A stretch of DNA of 64,000 bases from Umbribacter vaginalis. Its GTDB lineage: Bacteria; Actinomycetota; Coriobacteriia; Coriobacteriales; Eggerthellaceae. The position numbers and the translations under genes were made by a program. Shown here piece after piece: positions 48,081 through 57,706 of this stretch (the stretch's first letter is position 1; every line of letters begins with the position of its first letter). The DNA is taken from the NCBI GenBank assembly GCA_001552935.1, contig KQ959677.1, positions 169,863 to 233,862 on the forward strand, written 5' to 3'. The notes below the pieces were generated by a model, which ran no database searches, had not been told where the DNA came from, and saw only the letters and a program-made list of their open reading frames with translations.

Positions 48081-49955
48081 TTATATTTCTTGTTGACGTG
48101 CTATATTCCACGGACGAACCCACGCGCTTTTCGGCAAACTCATAAGCGCAATTAAAAACCACGATACATAAAACAACGGTGTAATATAGCGCGATTGTGT
48201 GACCGGTGACAAACACAAAATAAGTATCGAAAGCAAAATAGGTACATGCGCTACAAACGCTCGACCATTACGGCGTGCGAGATATACGATCAACGCTAGT
48301 CCCGGTATCCAGCTTGCATACAGGGCTTTCGACAAAACAATACTCCCGATAGGCGTATCGTTTAAATCGTTTAAGCACTCACTATAATTGTCGCGCGCAC
48401 CTTCAAGCAACGGTTCAGAATAAATGCGTGAAAGCTGCTGTACTAACAAAGCACGTGTTGCAGGTGAACTATCGTATGTGTCTTGCGTTAATAAGAAATC
48501 AACAAGCCAATCATCACTAGCCCACGGTATTAAACACTCAAATTGCTCAAGCATCGAAGATGGATAAAACAAGTCGTACGTATTCATAGCTACAGCTTCA
48601 AGATACACAATTGGATCTTTCAGCATACACGCTGCCCATGTTTGCAGATAACGAGCTAACTCTTCGCGTGTAGCATGACTGTTAAACTTCCAGCGCACAG
48701 GGTCAGAAAGCTCAGGATCGTATAATTTAACGATTGCGCCAATAGGTAGAACAGCATTGATGGCATCACGTTCGCTTGGCGTTAGCTCATGTTCATGATG
48801 AATAACATAGCGTGCTGTTTGCTGAACAGGAACGCTCATTATTTCCGTCCACACAGCAGGTTTAATTCCCAAAGCACTAAAAAGCATGCTTTCGATAAGC
48901 ACGCTATAAACCAGCACACTAAGCATACTTGTAACAACAAAACGCACGCCTGAGCGGCGCGCATACAGCAAAAACACCAGCGTTGATACAATGATTAAAT
49001 AACTTGAAGGCTTTTTCGATAAAATCATCAATAAGCTGATAATAAACATCAATATACAATATGAATTACGCTGGGCAATGCGTCCTTTCGTTCGTACTGC
49101 TTCAATAAAGCCAATAAACCAAAATACCCATATAAGCGCTAGCGTATAATCTTTCGTCATGCACTCAGCTGCTAAAGGAAACAGGGGTAGTATTAAGCAA
49201 AATACGAATAACACTCCTATAAGAGAGTGTTTTACGCCAAGAAATTTCAGATATACAAAACCAGTTGCAAACGCAAATGAGGTAGCGATAAGCTGCAAAG
49301 CGCAAAATAAAAATAAACCTATATTACGCGAGCCAATTATATCCCCTAACAGGAAAAAAGCACCGTAAAGCACCGTTGTTGCAGGTGGATGGTTGGCACG
49401 CCACGGCGAAAGACCGTCAATTTGTAGCATTTGTGCGGCGGTATCAAACGTGATAGTACCAGGAAAGTGAATAATTAAGCAAAACGACCATGCAAGCGTA
49501 AGCACAAGCGTTGCAGGCAATGCATAACGCTTCATCAACTGCCAAAAACTATATTCATCATTGCGGGCAGCATAAAGCGCGTTCATGGTGCATTGCGTCT
49601 TGGTAGTATCAGACTCATTGCCAGCCTGTGTTGCTGTTTGCTTCATCATACGCTGAGAGTGAAACAAGAAACCAAATACACCTTGTTTGCTACAAGCACG
49701 CTGATTCCACATACTTAATACATATATCACACCAAAAGAAATAACAAAGACGCCTATAAAAACACATGTTGACATAAGCGGACGCGCGCTATAAAAACCG
49801 AAACCTTGATAGCGATACATTGAAGCAGATCCTACCACCAAAAAAGCAGCTAATAGCGCTCCAAGTGCAGAAATAAGAGCTCGGTACCAGTGTTTTTTGC
49901 AATATAAAGCCAGAGAATTTATGGTAATCCCCTCTCGATACGTATCAGGAATCAA
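48081..49955 (-). CDS. Large multi-spanning membrane protein, DUF6020-like (probable GT-C glycosyltransferase)
   Basis: Polytopic protein of 624 residues with roughly 12 predicted helices. The conserved core after residue ~150 includes FPGTITFDTAAQM, an NHPPATT motif, a GSRNIGL segment, LPLFPL followed by MTKDYTLAL, then a hydrophilic C-terminal region before the last helices. The same motifs recur in the 57707-60100 product, so the two are paralogues. An Asp in the first outer loop plus many helices suits GT-C polyprenyl-phosphate-sugar transferases, but this is inference. The start is uncertain: TTG 49955 has no Shine-Dalgarno. It is divergent from the acyltransferase. Confidence 0.75.
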   Translation of the reverse strand: MIPDTYREGITINSLALYCKKHWYRALISALGALLAAFLVVGSASMYRYQGFGFYSARPLMSTCVFIGVFVISFGVIYVLSMWNQRACSKQGVFGFLFHSQRMMKQTATQAGNESDTTKTQCTMNALYAARNDEYSFWQLMKRYALPATLVLTLAWSFCLIIHFPGTITFDTAAQMLQIDGLSPWRANHPPATTVLYGAFFLLGDIIGSRNIGLFLFCALQLIATSFAFATGFVYLKFLGVKHSLIGVLFVFCLILPLFPLAAECMTKDYTLALIWVFWFIGFIEAVRTKGRIAQRNSYCILMFIISLLMILSKKPSSYLIIVSTLVFLLYARRSGVRFVVTSMLSVLVYSVLIESMLFSALGIKPAVWTEIMSVPVQQTARYVIHHEHELTPSERDAINAVLPIGAIVKLYDPELSDPVRWKFNSHATREELARYLQTWAACMLKDPIVYLEAVAMNTYDLFYPSSMLEQFECLIPWASDDWLVDFLLTQDTYDSSPATRALLVQQLSRIYSEPLLEGARDNYSECLNDLNDTPIGSIVLSKALYASWIPGLALIVYLARRNGRAFVAHVPILLSILILCLSPVTQSRYITPLFYVSWFLIALMSLPKSAWVRPWNIARQQEI

Positions 49956-49963
49956 ACTAGCTT

Positions 49964-49972
49964 TATACTATA
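49964..49972. promoter_or_regulatory. Overlapping divergent -10 elements
   Basis: TATACTATA contains TATACT on the plus strand (49964-49969) and TATAGT on the minus strand (49967-49972) in the 56-bp gap between the divergent membrane protein and acyltransferase genes. No clear -35 was assigned on either side. Confidence 0.3.
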
Positions 49973-50011
49973 ACAATAAGCGCCACTGCGCGCTGCGTCG
50001 AAGGGAAAACA

Positions 50012-51226
50012 GTGGCAATCAAGCAAATAAACACCATGAATGTAACAAGTACAGCAGCACCTACCTTTACCTATGAAGAAAAAACACCACATTATAGTTG
50101 CTCAATGCGTGAAAATACTCCTGTTCGTGGTGCAGATGACACGTCTAATTCTCATACAAGCGCCTCTTCTTCTACCAAACCGCGCATTCGCTCCATTGAC
50201 ATTGCAAAAGCGATTGCAATGTTTGCAATTATTTCAGGACATTTTGGCATAGTGAGCATCAATAATGTTGTCTATGGTTTTCATGTGCCGCTTTTTTTCA
50301 TAGTAAGCGGCTATTTTTTTAGCACAAAGCGCGCCTTTTCTTCATCAATTGTTCAGAAATTACGCCAGCTTATGATACCGTACATGATTGTTGGACTGGT
50401 ATATATTCCTGTGTTGACAGCTGTACTGCTTTTGCAGCACAGTGATAAACAAACCATCGTAGCCAACATCAGTAAAATTCCCCTTGCGTTGCTCTATGGC
50501 GCTGGAGTACCTGTTCATAGCCCTGCAGTACTACCTCAAATTGGCTTGTTATGGTTTTTACCAGCACTCTGTTTCGCGTTTCTTTTGGTGCGCATAGCTC
50601 TTGAAGCACGCCACACCGTGCTTCTCATTGTTCTCTACTTTATGATAGGTTGGATAAGCATGCTGTTTTTCCATGCGCCTTTAAGCATCCAACCTGCGCT
50701 TATGGGAACGTTTTTTATCTATATTGGATATAAAGCCCGACAATACAACCTCTTTAATAAGCGCGCTCCTCTCTGGCTCATTGTTCTTATGATGTGCTTG
50801 TGTTTAAGTTGTATATCATCAGGTATTTTCGTTAATATCGTAAACGGACAGATAAGTTTAGGGCCGCTTAGCATACTTCATGCACTGTGCTTTTCCTACC
50901 TTATTATCCGTCTATGCCAATGGATTGACCTCCACAACAACATGCTTGCCCAATTTTTGCAATGGTGCGGCAAAGGAAGCTTAGTCATGATGTGCTTTCA
51001 CGGTATCTCAGACTATTGCTTTCCGGGCTACCTGCTTCAGGATTTTCTTATGAACTGGGGATTAAGTCATGCTATCGCAACGGCAATCCTTATTTTTCTA
51101 AATATGGTGTGGGCTGTTATTGGAATTATAATAGTTACTCACAGTAAGCCACTTGCGGTATTATTTTCAGCTACACGCCTAGAAAAGTTTTCACATGCTC
51201 TTTCAGTGAAACGGTTTAACGCGTAA
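50012..51226 (+). CDS. Membrane acyltransferase, acyltransferase 3 family
   Basis: Integral membrane O-acyltransferase of the OafA/Acyltransf_3 type that modifies surface sugars with acetyl or other short acyl groups. After a ~65-residue hydrophilic N-terminal tail comes IRSIDIAKAIAMFAIISGHFG with the conserved His, then VPLFFIVSGYFF and about ten helices. 404 residues. The start is GTG 50012 with GAAGGG. Together with the neighbouring glycosyltransferases it probably decorates a wall polymer. Confidence 0.85.
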   Translation: MAIKQINTMNVTSTAAPTFTYEEKTPHYSCSMRENTPVRGADDTSNSHTSASSSTKPRIRSIDIAKAIAMFAIISGHFGIVSINNVVYGFHVPLFFIVSGYFFSTKRAFSSSIVQKLRQLMIPYMIVGLVYIPVLTAVLLLQHSDKQTIVANISKIPLALLYGAGVPVHSPAVLPQIGLLWFLPALCFAFLLVRIALEARHTVLLIVLYFMIGWISMLFFHAPLSIQPALMGTFFIYIGYKARQYNLFNKRAPLWLIVLMMCLCLSCISSGIFVNIVNGQISLGPLSILHALCFSYLIIRLCQWIDLHNNMLAQFLQWCGKGSLVMMCFHGISDYCFPGYLLQDFLMNWGLSHAIATAILIFLNMVWAVIGIIIVTHSKPLAVLFSATRLEKFSHALSVKRFNA

Positions 51227-51243
51227 GGCAATTTAGCTATAAT
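51215..51243 (+). promoter_or_regulatory. Candidate promoter of the glycosyltransferase run
   Basis: TTTAAC (51215-51220), a 17-base spacer and a perfect TATAAT (51238-51243), overlapping the acyltransferase stop region and about 110 bp upstream of the first glycosyltransferase. Confidence 0.5.
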
Positions 51244-51356
51244 GACTGTTCATAAAGCACATACGAGCACACTATAGACGCGCATACACTGTACAAGCGC
51301 TCATGTGCACCGTTTGAATACCGTGTGTGTATAACCTGAAAATGAAAGCGAGTATC

Positions 51357-53525
51357 ATGCCCTCTATCTCTATTATTGTGCCTGTTTATAATGCAGAAAA
51401 ATACTTAGAAGCATGCCTTGAAAGCCTTGAAAATCAAACCTTAAGCGATATAGAAATTATCTGTATTGATGATGGTTCAACCGACGAATCGTTCGAAATC
51501 CTTAAACGTCATGCACAAAAAGATACACGCTTGCGCTTGTATGCACAAGAAAATGCAGGTGTGTCAGCAGCACGCAACCGTGGACTCGACCTTGTTCAAG
51601 GCCGCTACGTAATGTTCGTCGATTCAGATGATATTATTGCAGCGCAAGCTTGCGAATTGCTTATGAAACAAGCGCAAAGCCATCACAGTGAAATTATAGT
51701 TTTTGCTGGTAAAACGTTCCCTACTACAAAATGGAAAGATTCCTGCTGGGCAACGCGAACCGTCCACTACAGCGCTTCAGAAAGCGTCTTTGCGCTTCTC
51801 AATGAAGCTGGCTCAATTCCTTTAATGTGTAACAAACTGTACGCAAACGCGCTCATCAAACGTACGAACGCACGCTTTAATACAAGTTTAAAGCTTGGAG
51901 AAGACCATGCATTTCAAATGAATATTTTCCCATTTGCGCATGGAATAAGTTATCTCAATGAATGCTTATACTTTTACCGCGGACACGATGAAAGTGCTGT
52001 CAATCAAGCAAATCAAGATTGGGATGAACAAGCTCGACTCCATCTTGAAATTGTAAAATATGTTATTGCAAGCTGGCAAAAGCTTAATATTATCGCAAAA
52101 TATAACGAAGCGCTTTTACGCTGGGTAAGCGATTTCTTTTTTGATGCGGCACGCAAATGCTCGTTTAATACCCGCCAAGAAGTAGGCGCTGAACTCAAAC
52201 AACTTTTGCATGACACATTTGATAGCGCACTTGAATCAACGCTCGATGACACGCAATGGCACAATTTACACTTCATCATTGATACGCCGAACGTACGCAA
52301 CCCAAAACCACTCATTACATTTATCTATACGCGTATAGCAGATGAAAAACTTAGCAAGCACGTGCTGATGAGTGCACTCATGCAATATGAACAACGTATT
52401 GAAATTCGCATCGATAATGGATACAAAACGCCTGAACTTGCAAAACTGGTAGAGCACGATGTACGCGCTACGTTTTATGATAAAGCGCAAAGCAGCCAAT
52501 TGCTTGACACTATTACCAGCCCATATGTAATTTTTGCTCAATCGAATTCTGCATATATGGAAGGTTGTGTCAATCACATCTTCGATCGTCTTCACATGAT
52601 AGAATACAAAAATGAATGCGCGGAAAAAGGTGTAAAACCAACTCCTCTTGCCCGCGAGCGTTATATACGTGGTGAACACTTCTTCCCTGCTGACGTGGTG
52701 GTATTTAACGATTCTGCTAAAATTGTACGCAATGAAGATCCGTTTTTTGCACTGACGCCTAACTATCAGCTAAGCTATTCCAGCGAAAAAATTTATTCGT
52801 ATGAAGCGCTCGCACCGCGTGTATACAATGTAGTATCACTTTCCCCTGAAAATAAGGCATATCATGTTGACTTTTTAAAAAAGCACCATGAGATATGGAA
52901 CGCTCAACAGGAATTTTCAATGGCATATGGTGCACTGAATGTATCAGCTTGCTTGCCGTACGCTCGCGCTATTTTATTGATGGATCGAGCGCTTCTGGTA
53001 ACACACAGCCTTACGATTAAACGAGCAAGTGCAGCAAGCGATTACGGTAAACGCATTACTGAGATGCTCGAGCAAACATCAACGCGCAATGATGTAGAGC
53101 AAAGCACCGACACAAGTGGCTTTTATGCAGCGCTTGGTTCGTATTTGCTTGCACTTGATGATTCAATCAATAACTATTCTATCTACGAAGAAATATTTCC
53201 TTTTATGCAAGCCTGTGCACGAAACATTCAAGCACATCTTGGGTCAACAACGTGGGAAGATAAAGACGAAATTGCTCAGTGGAACTCGCTTTGCACATTT
53301 TCATCTCAAGAGCACTTCAATACAAAATCGAATCTACATGTTAATCGCCTTACTGAAGCAAATACCGAAGCGCTCGATGAGCTAAGTGCAGCATGGGGTA
53401 ACGCCGCACGTCTCGACTCAATGGTACATGAGTTCTATCATTCGATTAGCTATAAAACAGGACGTGTTGTAACGTATCCTGTACGCTATCTGTACTACAA
53501 TATCCAAAAGCTCATTCGTCGATAA
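51357..53525 (+). CDS. Family 2 glycosyltransferase with long C-terminal region
   Basis: GT-A domain in residues 1-300: SISIIVPVYNAEKYLEACLES, IICIDDGSTDES, ENAGVSAARNRGLD and MFVDSDD (metal-binding DxD). The remaining ~420 residues have no recognised domain; they include NYQLSYSSEKIY and a helical C-terminal part ending near a basic RYLYYNIQKLIRR that could sit on the membrane. ATG 51357 fits the family start; in-frame starts exist at 51327 and 51345. It is the first of three consecutive GT2 genes, with 9 bp or more to the next. Confidence 0.85.
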   Translation: MPSISIIVPVYNAEKYLEACLESLENQTLSDIEIICIDDGSTDESFEILKRHAQKDTRLRLYAQENAGVSAARNRGLDLVQGRYVMFVDSDDIIAAQACELLMKQAQSHHSEIIVFAGKTFPTTKWKDSCWATRTVHYSASESVFALLNEAGSIPLMCNKLYANALIKRTNARFNTSLKLGEDHAFQMNIFPFAHGISYLNECLYFYRGHDESAVNQANQDWDEQARLHLEIVKYVIASWQKLNIIAKYNEALLRWVSDFFFDAARKCSFNTRQEVGAELKQLLHDTFDSALESTLDDTQWHNLHFIIDTPNVRNPKPLITFIYTRIADEKLSKHVLMSALMQYEQRIEIRIDNGYKTPELAKLVEHDVRATFYDKAQSSQLLDTITSPYVIFAQSNSAYMEGCVNHIFDRLHMIEYKNECAEKGVKPTPLARERYIRGEHFFPADVVVFNDSAKIVRNEDPFFALTPNYQLSYSSEKIYSYEALAPRVYNVVSLSPENKAYHVDFLKKHHEIWNAQQEFSMAYGALNVSACLPYARAILLMDRALLVTHSLTIKRASAASDYGKRITEMLEQTSTRNDVEQSTDTSGFYAALGSYLLALDDSINNYSIYEEIFPFMQACARNIQAHLGSTTWEDKDEIAQWNSLCTFSSQEHFNTKSNLHVNRLTEANTEALDELSAAWGNAARLDSMVHEFYHSISYKTGRVVTYPVRYLYYNIQKLIRR

Positions 53526-53546
53526 GAATACAAGGTGATCATTCGT

Positions 53547-54545
53547 ATGCACGTTATTGAAAATCAAGCCCCTCAAGCACCTTATGTATCGGTTCTCGTG
53601 CCGGTATGTAATACTGCAAAATTTCTGCCTGAGTGCCTTACAAGCTTACTGAATCAATCGCTTAAAAACATTGAAATCATCTGCCTTAATGATGGATCAA
53701 CCGATAATTCACTAGACATTCTTAAAAGTTTTCAAAATCGTGACGGACGTATTAGAATTGTCGATAAAGAAAATGAAGGTTACGGTGCAACCATGAACTT
53801 AGGGGTGCACCTTGCTAAAGGCGATTATATCGGTATTGTTGAATCTGACGATTACGCTCATAAGCACATGTTCAAAAAATTGTATACTTTTGCCCAGAAA
53901 CATGATTGTGACATTGTTAAATGCAACTATTACGAACATAGTGAAACAGGTAATGTGCTGTGTAAGCCTTTTGCTGCATTTCCGAAAAAGCGCGTTTTTG
54001 ATCCACGTGAGTACCGTGCTATTACTGGAATTCTTCCTATTATATGGGCAGCACTTTACAGGCGTTCAATGCTTCTTGATAATGCCGTTCGATTTAACGA
54101 AACACCAGGTGCGTCATTTCAAGATACGTCGTTTGTATTTCAATGCTGGGCATGTGCGCGCCGCGTAGCACTTTTGCCGAAAGGACTTATTTATTACCGT
54201 GTTGACAATGCTGCTTCCTCGGTTAAATCGTCTAAAAAAGTATGTGCCGTATGCAAAGAGTATGAAAGTTCGTATCGTTTCTTAGAAAAAGACCCAAAAC
54301 GCATGGAGGCATTTCGTGAAATTATCCATGTTAACAAAATAGGAACGTACAAATGGAACTACGATCGCATTGATGCTGCGTCAAAACTTGAGTTTGCACA
54401 AGCTATGGCACGTGAGTATCGTCAAGCACGCGATAAAGGAGAATTGCAGGAGCGTCTTTTTGATCCACACGACTGGGCTTTGCTTGAACAACTCATGGAA
54501 AACCCGGAAGAATTTGTTAAAACACATCCTGAAACCATGTATTAG
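53547..54545 (+). CDS. Family 2 glycosyltransferase
   Basis: GT-A enzyme with VSVLVPVCNTAKFLPECL, IICLNDGSTDNS, ENEGYGATMNLGV and VESDDYAH, then PIIWAALYRRSML, a segment shared with the next gene. About 332 residues from ATG 53547 (AAGG upstream); GTG 53535 is an alternative. The sugar is unknown. Confidence 0.85.
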   Translation: MHVIENQAPQAPYVSVLVPVCNTAKFLPECLTSLLNQSLKNIEIICLNDGSTDNSLDILKSFQNRDGRIRIVDKENEGYGATMNLGVHLAKGDYIGIVESDDYAHKHMFKKLYTFAQKHDCDIVKCNYYEHSETGNVLCKPFAAFPKKRVFDPREYRAITGILPIIWAALYRRSMLLDNAVRFNETPGASFQDTSFVFQCWACARRVALLPKGLIYYRVDNAASSVKSSKKVCAVCKEYESSYRFLEKDPKRMEAFREIIHVNKIGTYKWNYDRIDAASKLEFAQAMAREYRQARDKGELQERLFDPHDWALLEQLMENPEEFVKTHPETMY

Positions 54546-54589
54546 GAATTGCGTATTAAACTGAGCGTCTTTAACCCAAGGAGTATACC

Positions 54590-55654
54590 GTGTCTTGTGA
54601 TCGACACTTACCGTCAACCGATACTTGCAGCACCGCTACTGCCATGCCAGATGATGCAAGTGCGCACGACAATAAGATAGAGGTATCTATCGTACTTGCT
54701 ATTTATAACGTAGAGAAATTTCTTGACCAATGCCTTGCGTCACTCGAACAGCAAACACTCAAAAATATTGAGATTATCTGCGTAAATGATGGCTCAACCG
54801 ACTCTTCAAAAACTATTATAGAAAACCATATGCAAAACGATAAGAGAATAACACTTATCTCAAAGAGCAATAGCGGCTATGGAGACTCAATGAACCACGG
54901 TATAGCAGCGGCACACGGGCGCTATGTTGGTATCGTTGAGCCTGATGATTGGGTTGCTCCCCACATGTTTGAAACATTATGTAAGGCAGCGCACAAGCAT
55001 AACTTCCCCGACATTGTAAAAGGCTCGTATACACGCGTCATCAATGCAGACACACCAGATGAAAAGCATGTTCCTGCTATATACTATAAGCATATCGATA
55101 TTGTTGATACACCTTTTACGCTTAACGAAAATGCACAGTTGTTACTGCACCATCCCAGTATTTGGTCGGCACTCTATAAGCGCAGTTTTTTGAATGAAAA
55201 CGGTATTGCATTTCAACCCATTCCTGGTGCGGGCTGGGCAGATAATCCATTTTTAATGGAGACATTCGTTCAAGCAAAAAGCATTGTATATATTGATGCC
55301 ATGCTTTATTTCTATCGAGAATTTAATACTGGTTCATCAAGTGTGGTAAAAGATCCTCGTATTATTTTTGAACGCTGGCTTGACATGGACGCTATTCTCA
55401 AAAAACACCACATACACGCTAAAAACATTCTGGAAGCGCATTATGCACGCGGTTGTGCGTATATACAGATGCTTGCTGATGACTTTCCTTCAAATGAAGT
55501 TGCGCGGCGTGGAATACAGCGTATGATGAAACATATCGACTACAATACCGTACTTGAATCGAATGTAATAATACAACCATTTAAAGATGCATATCAAGCA
55601 CAGGTTTCACCTCTCTTACGTGCATGGTATAAAGTAAAAAGGCACCTATCATGA
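54590..55654 (+). CDS. Family 2 glycosyltransferase
   Basis: Closest in the window to the preceding gene: SIVLAIYNVEKFLDQCLASL, IICVNDGSTDSS, NSGYGDSMNHGI, EPDDWVAPHMF and PSIWSALYKRSFL. A 30-residue Ser/Thr/Asp-rich N-terminus precedes the fold. GTG 54590 has AAGGAG six bases upstream. The stop overlaps the next start as ATGA, so translation is coupled to the polyprenyl-phosphate glycosyltransferase. Confidence 0.87.
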   Translation: MSCDRHLPSTDTCSTATAMPDDASAHDNKIEVSIVLAIYNVEKFLDQCLASLEQQTLKNIEIICVNDGSTDSSKTIIENHMQNDKRITLISKSNSGYGDSMNHGIAAAHGRYVGIVEPDDWVAPHMFETLCKAAHKHNFPDIVKGSYTRVINADTPDEKHVPAIYYKHIDIVDTPFTLNENAQLLLHHPSIWSALYKRSFLNENGIAFQPIPGAGWADNPFLMETFVQAKSIVYIDAMLYFYREFNTGSSSVVKDPRIIFERWLDMDAILKKHHIHAKNILEAHYARGCAYIQMLADDFPSNEVARRGIQRMMKHIDYNTVLESNVIIQPFKDAYQAQVSPLLRAWYKVKRHLS

Positions 55655-56346
55655 AAGCACTTATAATTATTCCAGCCTATAATGAAGAACGTTCTATCGA
55701 GCGTGTTGTACAAAGTGTTGTAAGCGCTGGGTATGACTATGTTGTTATTAACGATGGCTCGCGCGATAATACCGCCGCAATTTGTGAACGCGAGGGCTTT
55801 AATATTGTAAACCTCCCTGTTAACCTGGGAATTGGAGGCGCAGTTCAAACGGGGCACCGCTATGCACTCGAGCATGGATACGATGCCGATGTGCAATTCG
55901 ATGGAGATGGGCAACACGATGCTACCTGTATTGCTCCTTTACTCCAGCGCCTTGAACAAGGCTACGATTTGGTTATTGGCTCACGCTTTATCTCGCAAGA
56001 AAATACCTTTAAAAGCTCAACAGCGCGTCGTGGTGGCATAGCTATTTTGCGTGCTATTTTAAAGATGGTTACTCATCAAACGATAACCGATCCAACCAGT
56101 GGCTTTCGCGCATGCGGTACACGCGCTATCGCCTTGTTTGCTGAAACCTATCCGCACGATTATCCTGAACCAGAATCGATTGCCTACGCAATTGGTTCAT
56201 CGCTGCGCGTTAGTGAAGTTCCTGTTATTATGCATGAACGTCGCGAAGGAACATCATCAATTGGAATTATCGCAAGCGCATACTATATGATAAAAGTATC
56301 GCTTGCAATTATACTGACACGTGTCAGTAAAAAACGTGAGCAGTAA
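55651..56346 (+). CDS. Polyprenyl-phosphate glycosyltransferase, DPM1/GtrB-like
   Basis: Short GT2 of the dolichol-phosphate mannosyltransferase type, moving a sugar from a nucleotide donor to undecaprenyl phosphate at the inner face. ALIIIPAYNEERSIERVV starts it, VINDGSRDNT is the donor loop, QFDGDGQHD the metal site, and DPTSGFRACGTRAI the acceptor loop of this subfamily. 231 residues with no C-terminal helices, which may be why DUF2304 and GtrA partners follow. Confidence 0.9.
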   Translation: MKALIIIPAYNEERSIERVVQSVVSAGYDYVVINDGSRDNTAAICEREGFNIVNLPVNLGIGGAVQTGHRYALEHGYDADVQFDGDGQHDATCIAPLLQRLEQGYDLVIGSRFISQENTFKSSTARRGGIAILRAILKMVTHQTITDPTSGFRACGTRAIALFAETYPHDYPEPESIAYAIGSSLRVSEVPVIMHERREGTSSIGIIASAYYMIKVSLAIILTRVSKKREQ

Positions 56347-56441
56347 GTGTTCTTTAAGCGAGTGCTGCATGTGATATTGAGCACACGTATGGTATCAACA
56401 ATGAACCTACTGCCCATAAAACCACCTGATAAGGAGTTAGT

Positions 56442-56852
56442 ATGCCGCTTGTATTGCGTATCATAATGATTGCAGTCTCTTTGCTCTTTTTTACGGGAGG
56501 GCTCTATTTAATAGCACAGCGAAAATTACAGCTCAAATACTCCCTTACGTGGTTTTTCTTGCTTGCATTGATACTGATTATCGCGCTTGTCCCTGCTCCG
56601 TTTTTTGTATTGGCAGCATGGTGCGGGTTTGAAGCATCATCAAATATGCTCTTTTTTATAGGTATGTTTATTCTTATATCAATTTGTTTATCGCTCAGTG
56701 TTATAGCAAGTAAAAACGCAAATGACATTCGGAGGTTAACGCAAACAGTAGCACTCCTGAACGCGCATATACAACAGCTTGAAAACAAGCGCAATCAGAT
56801 ACAGACGCTCGATCACGTACGTTCAAACACCTATACCGCTCACAAGGAATAA
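56442..56852 (+). CDS. DUF2304 family membrane protein
   Basis: 136 residues with three N-terminal membrane helices, an LKYSLTWFFLL segment typical of DUF2304, and a C-terminal coiled-coil-like stretch (DIRRLTQTVALLNAHIQQLENK). Members are regularly encoded beside DPM1-like glycosyltransferases and are thought to assist or anchor them. ATAAGGAG precedes the ATG. It sits between the DPM1-like and GtrA genes. Confidence 0.82.
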   Translation: MPLVLRIIMIAVSLLFFTGGLYLIAQRKLQLKYSLTWFFLLALILIIALVPAPFFVLAAWCGFEASSNMLFFIGMFILISICLSLSVIASKNANDIRRLTQTVALLNAHIQQLENKRNQIQTLDHVRSNTYTAHKE

Positions 56853-56855
56853 GCT

Positions 56856-57461
56856 ATGAGCTATACCTCTGCTTCGCAGCACAAAACAAGCCTAGAAAAA
56901 GAAAACACGAACGATACAAGCATAAGCGCAAACACAAAATCACAAATGGGCGCACCCGCACACGAGAAGGTATATGAACACGCAAAGTCGCAGGTGCAGG
57001 AACATACAACCACAAGTACTCATACAAACACGCGCACAGCCACAAGTTCACATGCCACTACAAACCCCAACACCGATATACACACGAACAACCTTGTCCA
57101 ACTGTTGAAATATCTGTTTGTGGGAGGCAGTTCTGCCCTTCTTGAGCTGGTAGTGTTTAGTATTATGACATATCTTGTACACATTGATGTTTCAATAGCC
57201 GCACCGGTGTCGCTCTTGTTATCAACACTGTACAATTTTTTTATGAGCGCACGCTTCACGTTTCGCAGTACGCAACATGTATTAAAATCGGCGCTTGGTT
57301 ATTGCGCATTGCTTATCGTTAATACGCTTTTTGCAAGTTTTGCAGTACAAGCACTTGTTGCACTTTCTATTGAAGCAATTATTGCCAAGCTTATTACAAT
57401 GGCATGCTATACCTGCTGGAATTTTGTTTTGTACAAGCGTTTTATCTTTAAAAGCACCTAA
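56856..57461 (+). CDS. GtrA family membrane protein, putative lipid-P-sugar flippase
   Basis: Four-helix GtrA protein, proposed to flip polyprenyl-phosphate-sugar outward. The core begins near residue 78 (QLLKYLFVGGSSALLELVVF) and ends NFVLYKRFIF. The first ~75 residues are a Thr/Ser/His-rich hydrophilic extension not usual in the family. It lies 3 bp from the DUF2304 stop, so the two are in one operon. Confidence 0.87.
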   Translation: MSYTSASQHKTSLEKENTNDTSISANTKSQMGAPAHEKVYEHAKSQVQEHTTTSTHTNTRTATSSHATTNPNTDIHTNNLVQLLKYLFVGGSSALLELVVFSIMTYLVHIDVSIAAPVSLLLSTLYNFFMSARFTFRSTQHVLKSALGYCALLIVNTLFASFAVQALVALSIEAIIAKLITMACYTCWNFVLYKRFIFKST

Positions 57462-57600
57462 TGGTAGCTTGTGTTGCTTTGACGCACTACGTGCATGCAG
57501 CACTCAGCTATCTCATAGATACGTTATGCAACGAAATGTGTAATAATAGTGCTCGTAAAAAAGCTATGAACGTTACAAATACAGGCAGTACAAACATGCG

Positions 57601-57638
57601 CGTTGCAATACGTTGCAATAAAGCGTTACGAGCGTAAC
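57601..57638. repeat. Tandem 10-mer and palindrome upstream of the second membrane transferase
   Basis: Two perfect copies of CGTTGCAATA (57601-57620) are followed by the inverted repeat GTTACG-AG-CGTAAC (57625-57638), just upstream of a possible -10 TAAAAT (57645-57650). This could be an operator; no known regulator site was recognised. The rest of the 245-bp gap shows nothing clear. Confidence 0.5.
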
Positions 57639-57706
57639 CACCTGTAAAATACGCTCTATGCTCACAGACACACCCGTGCAAACTGCAACAACACGATTGG
57701 ACACTC

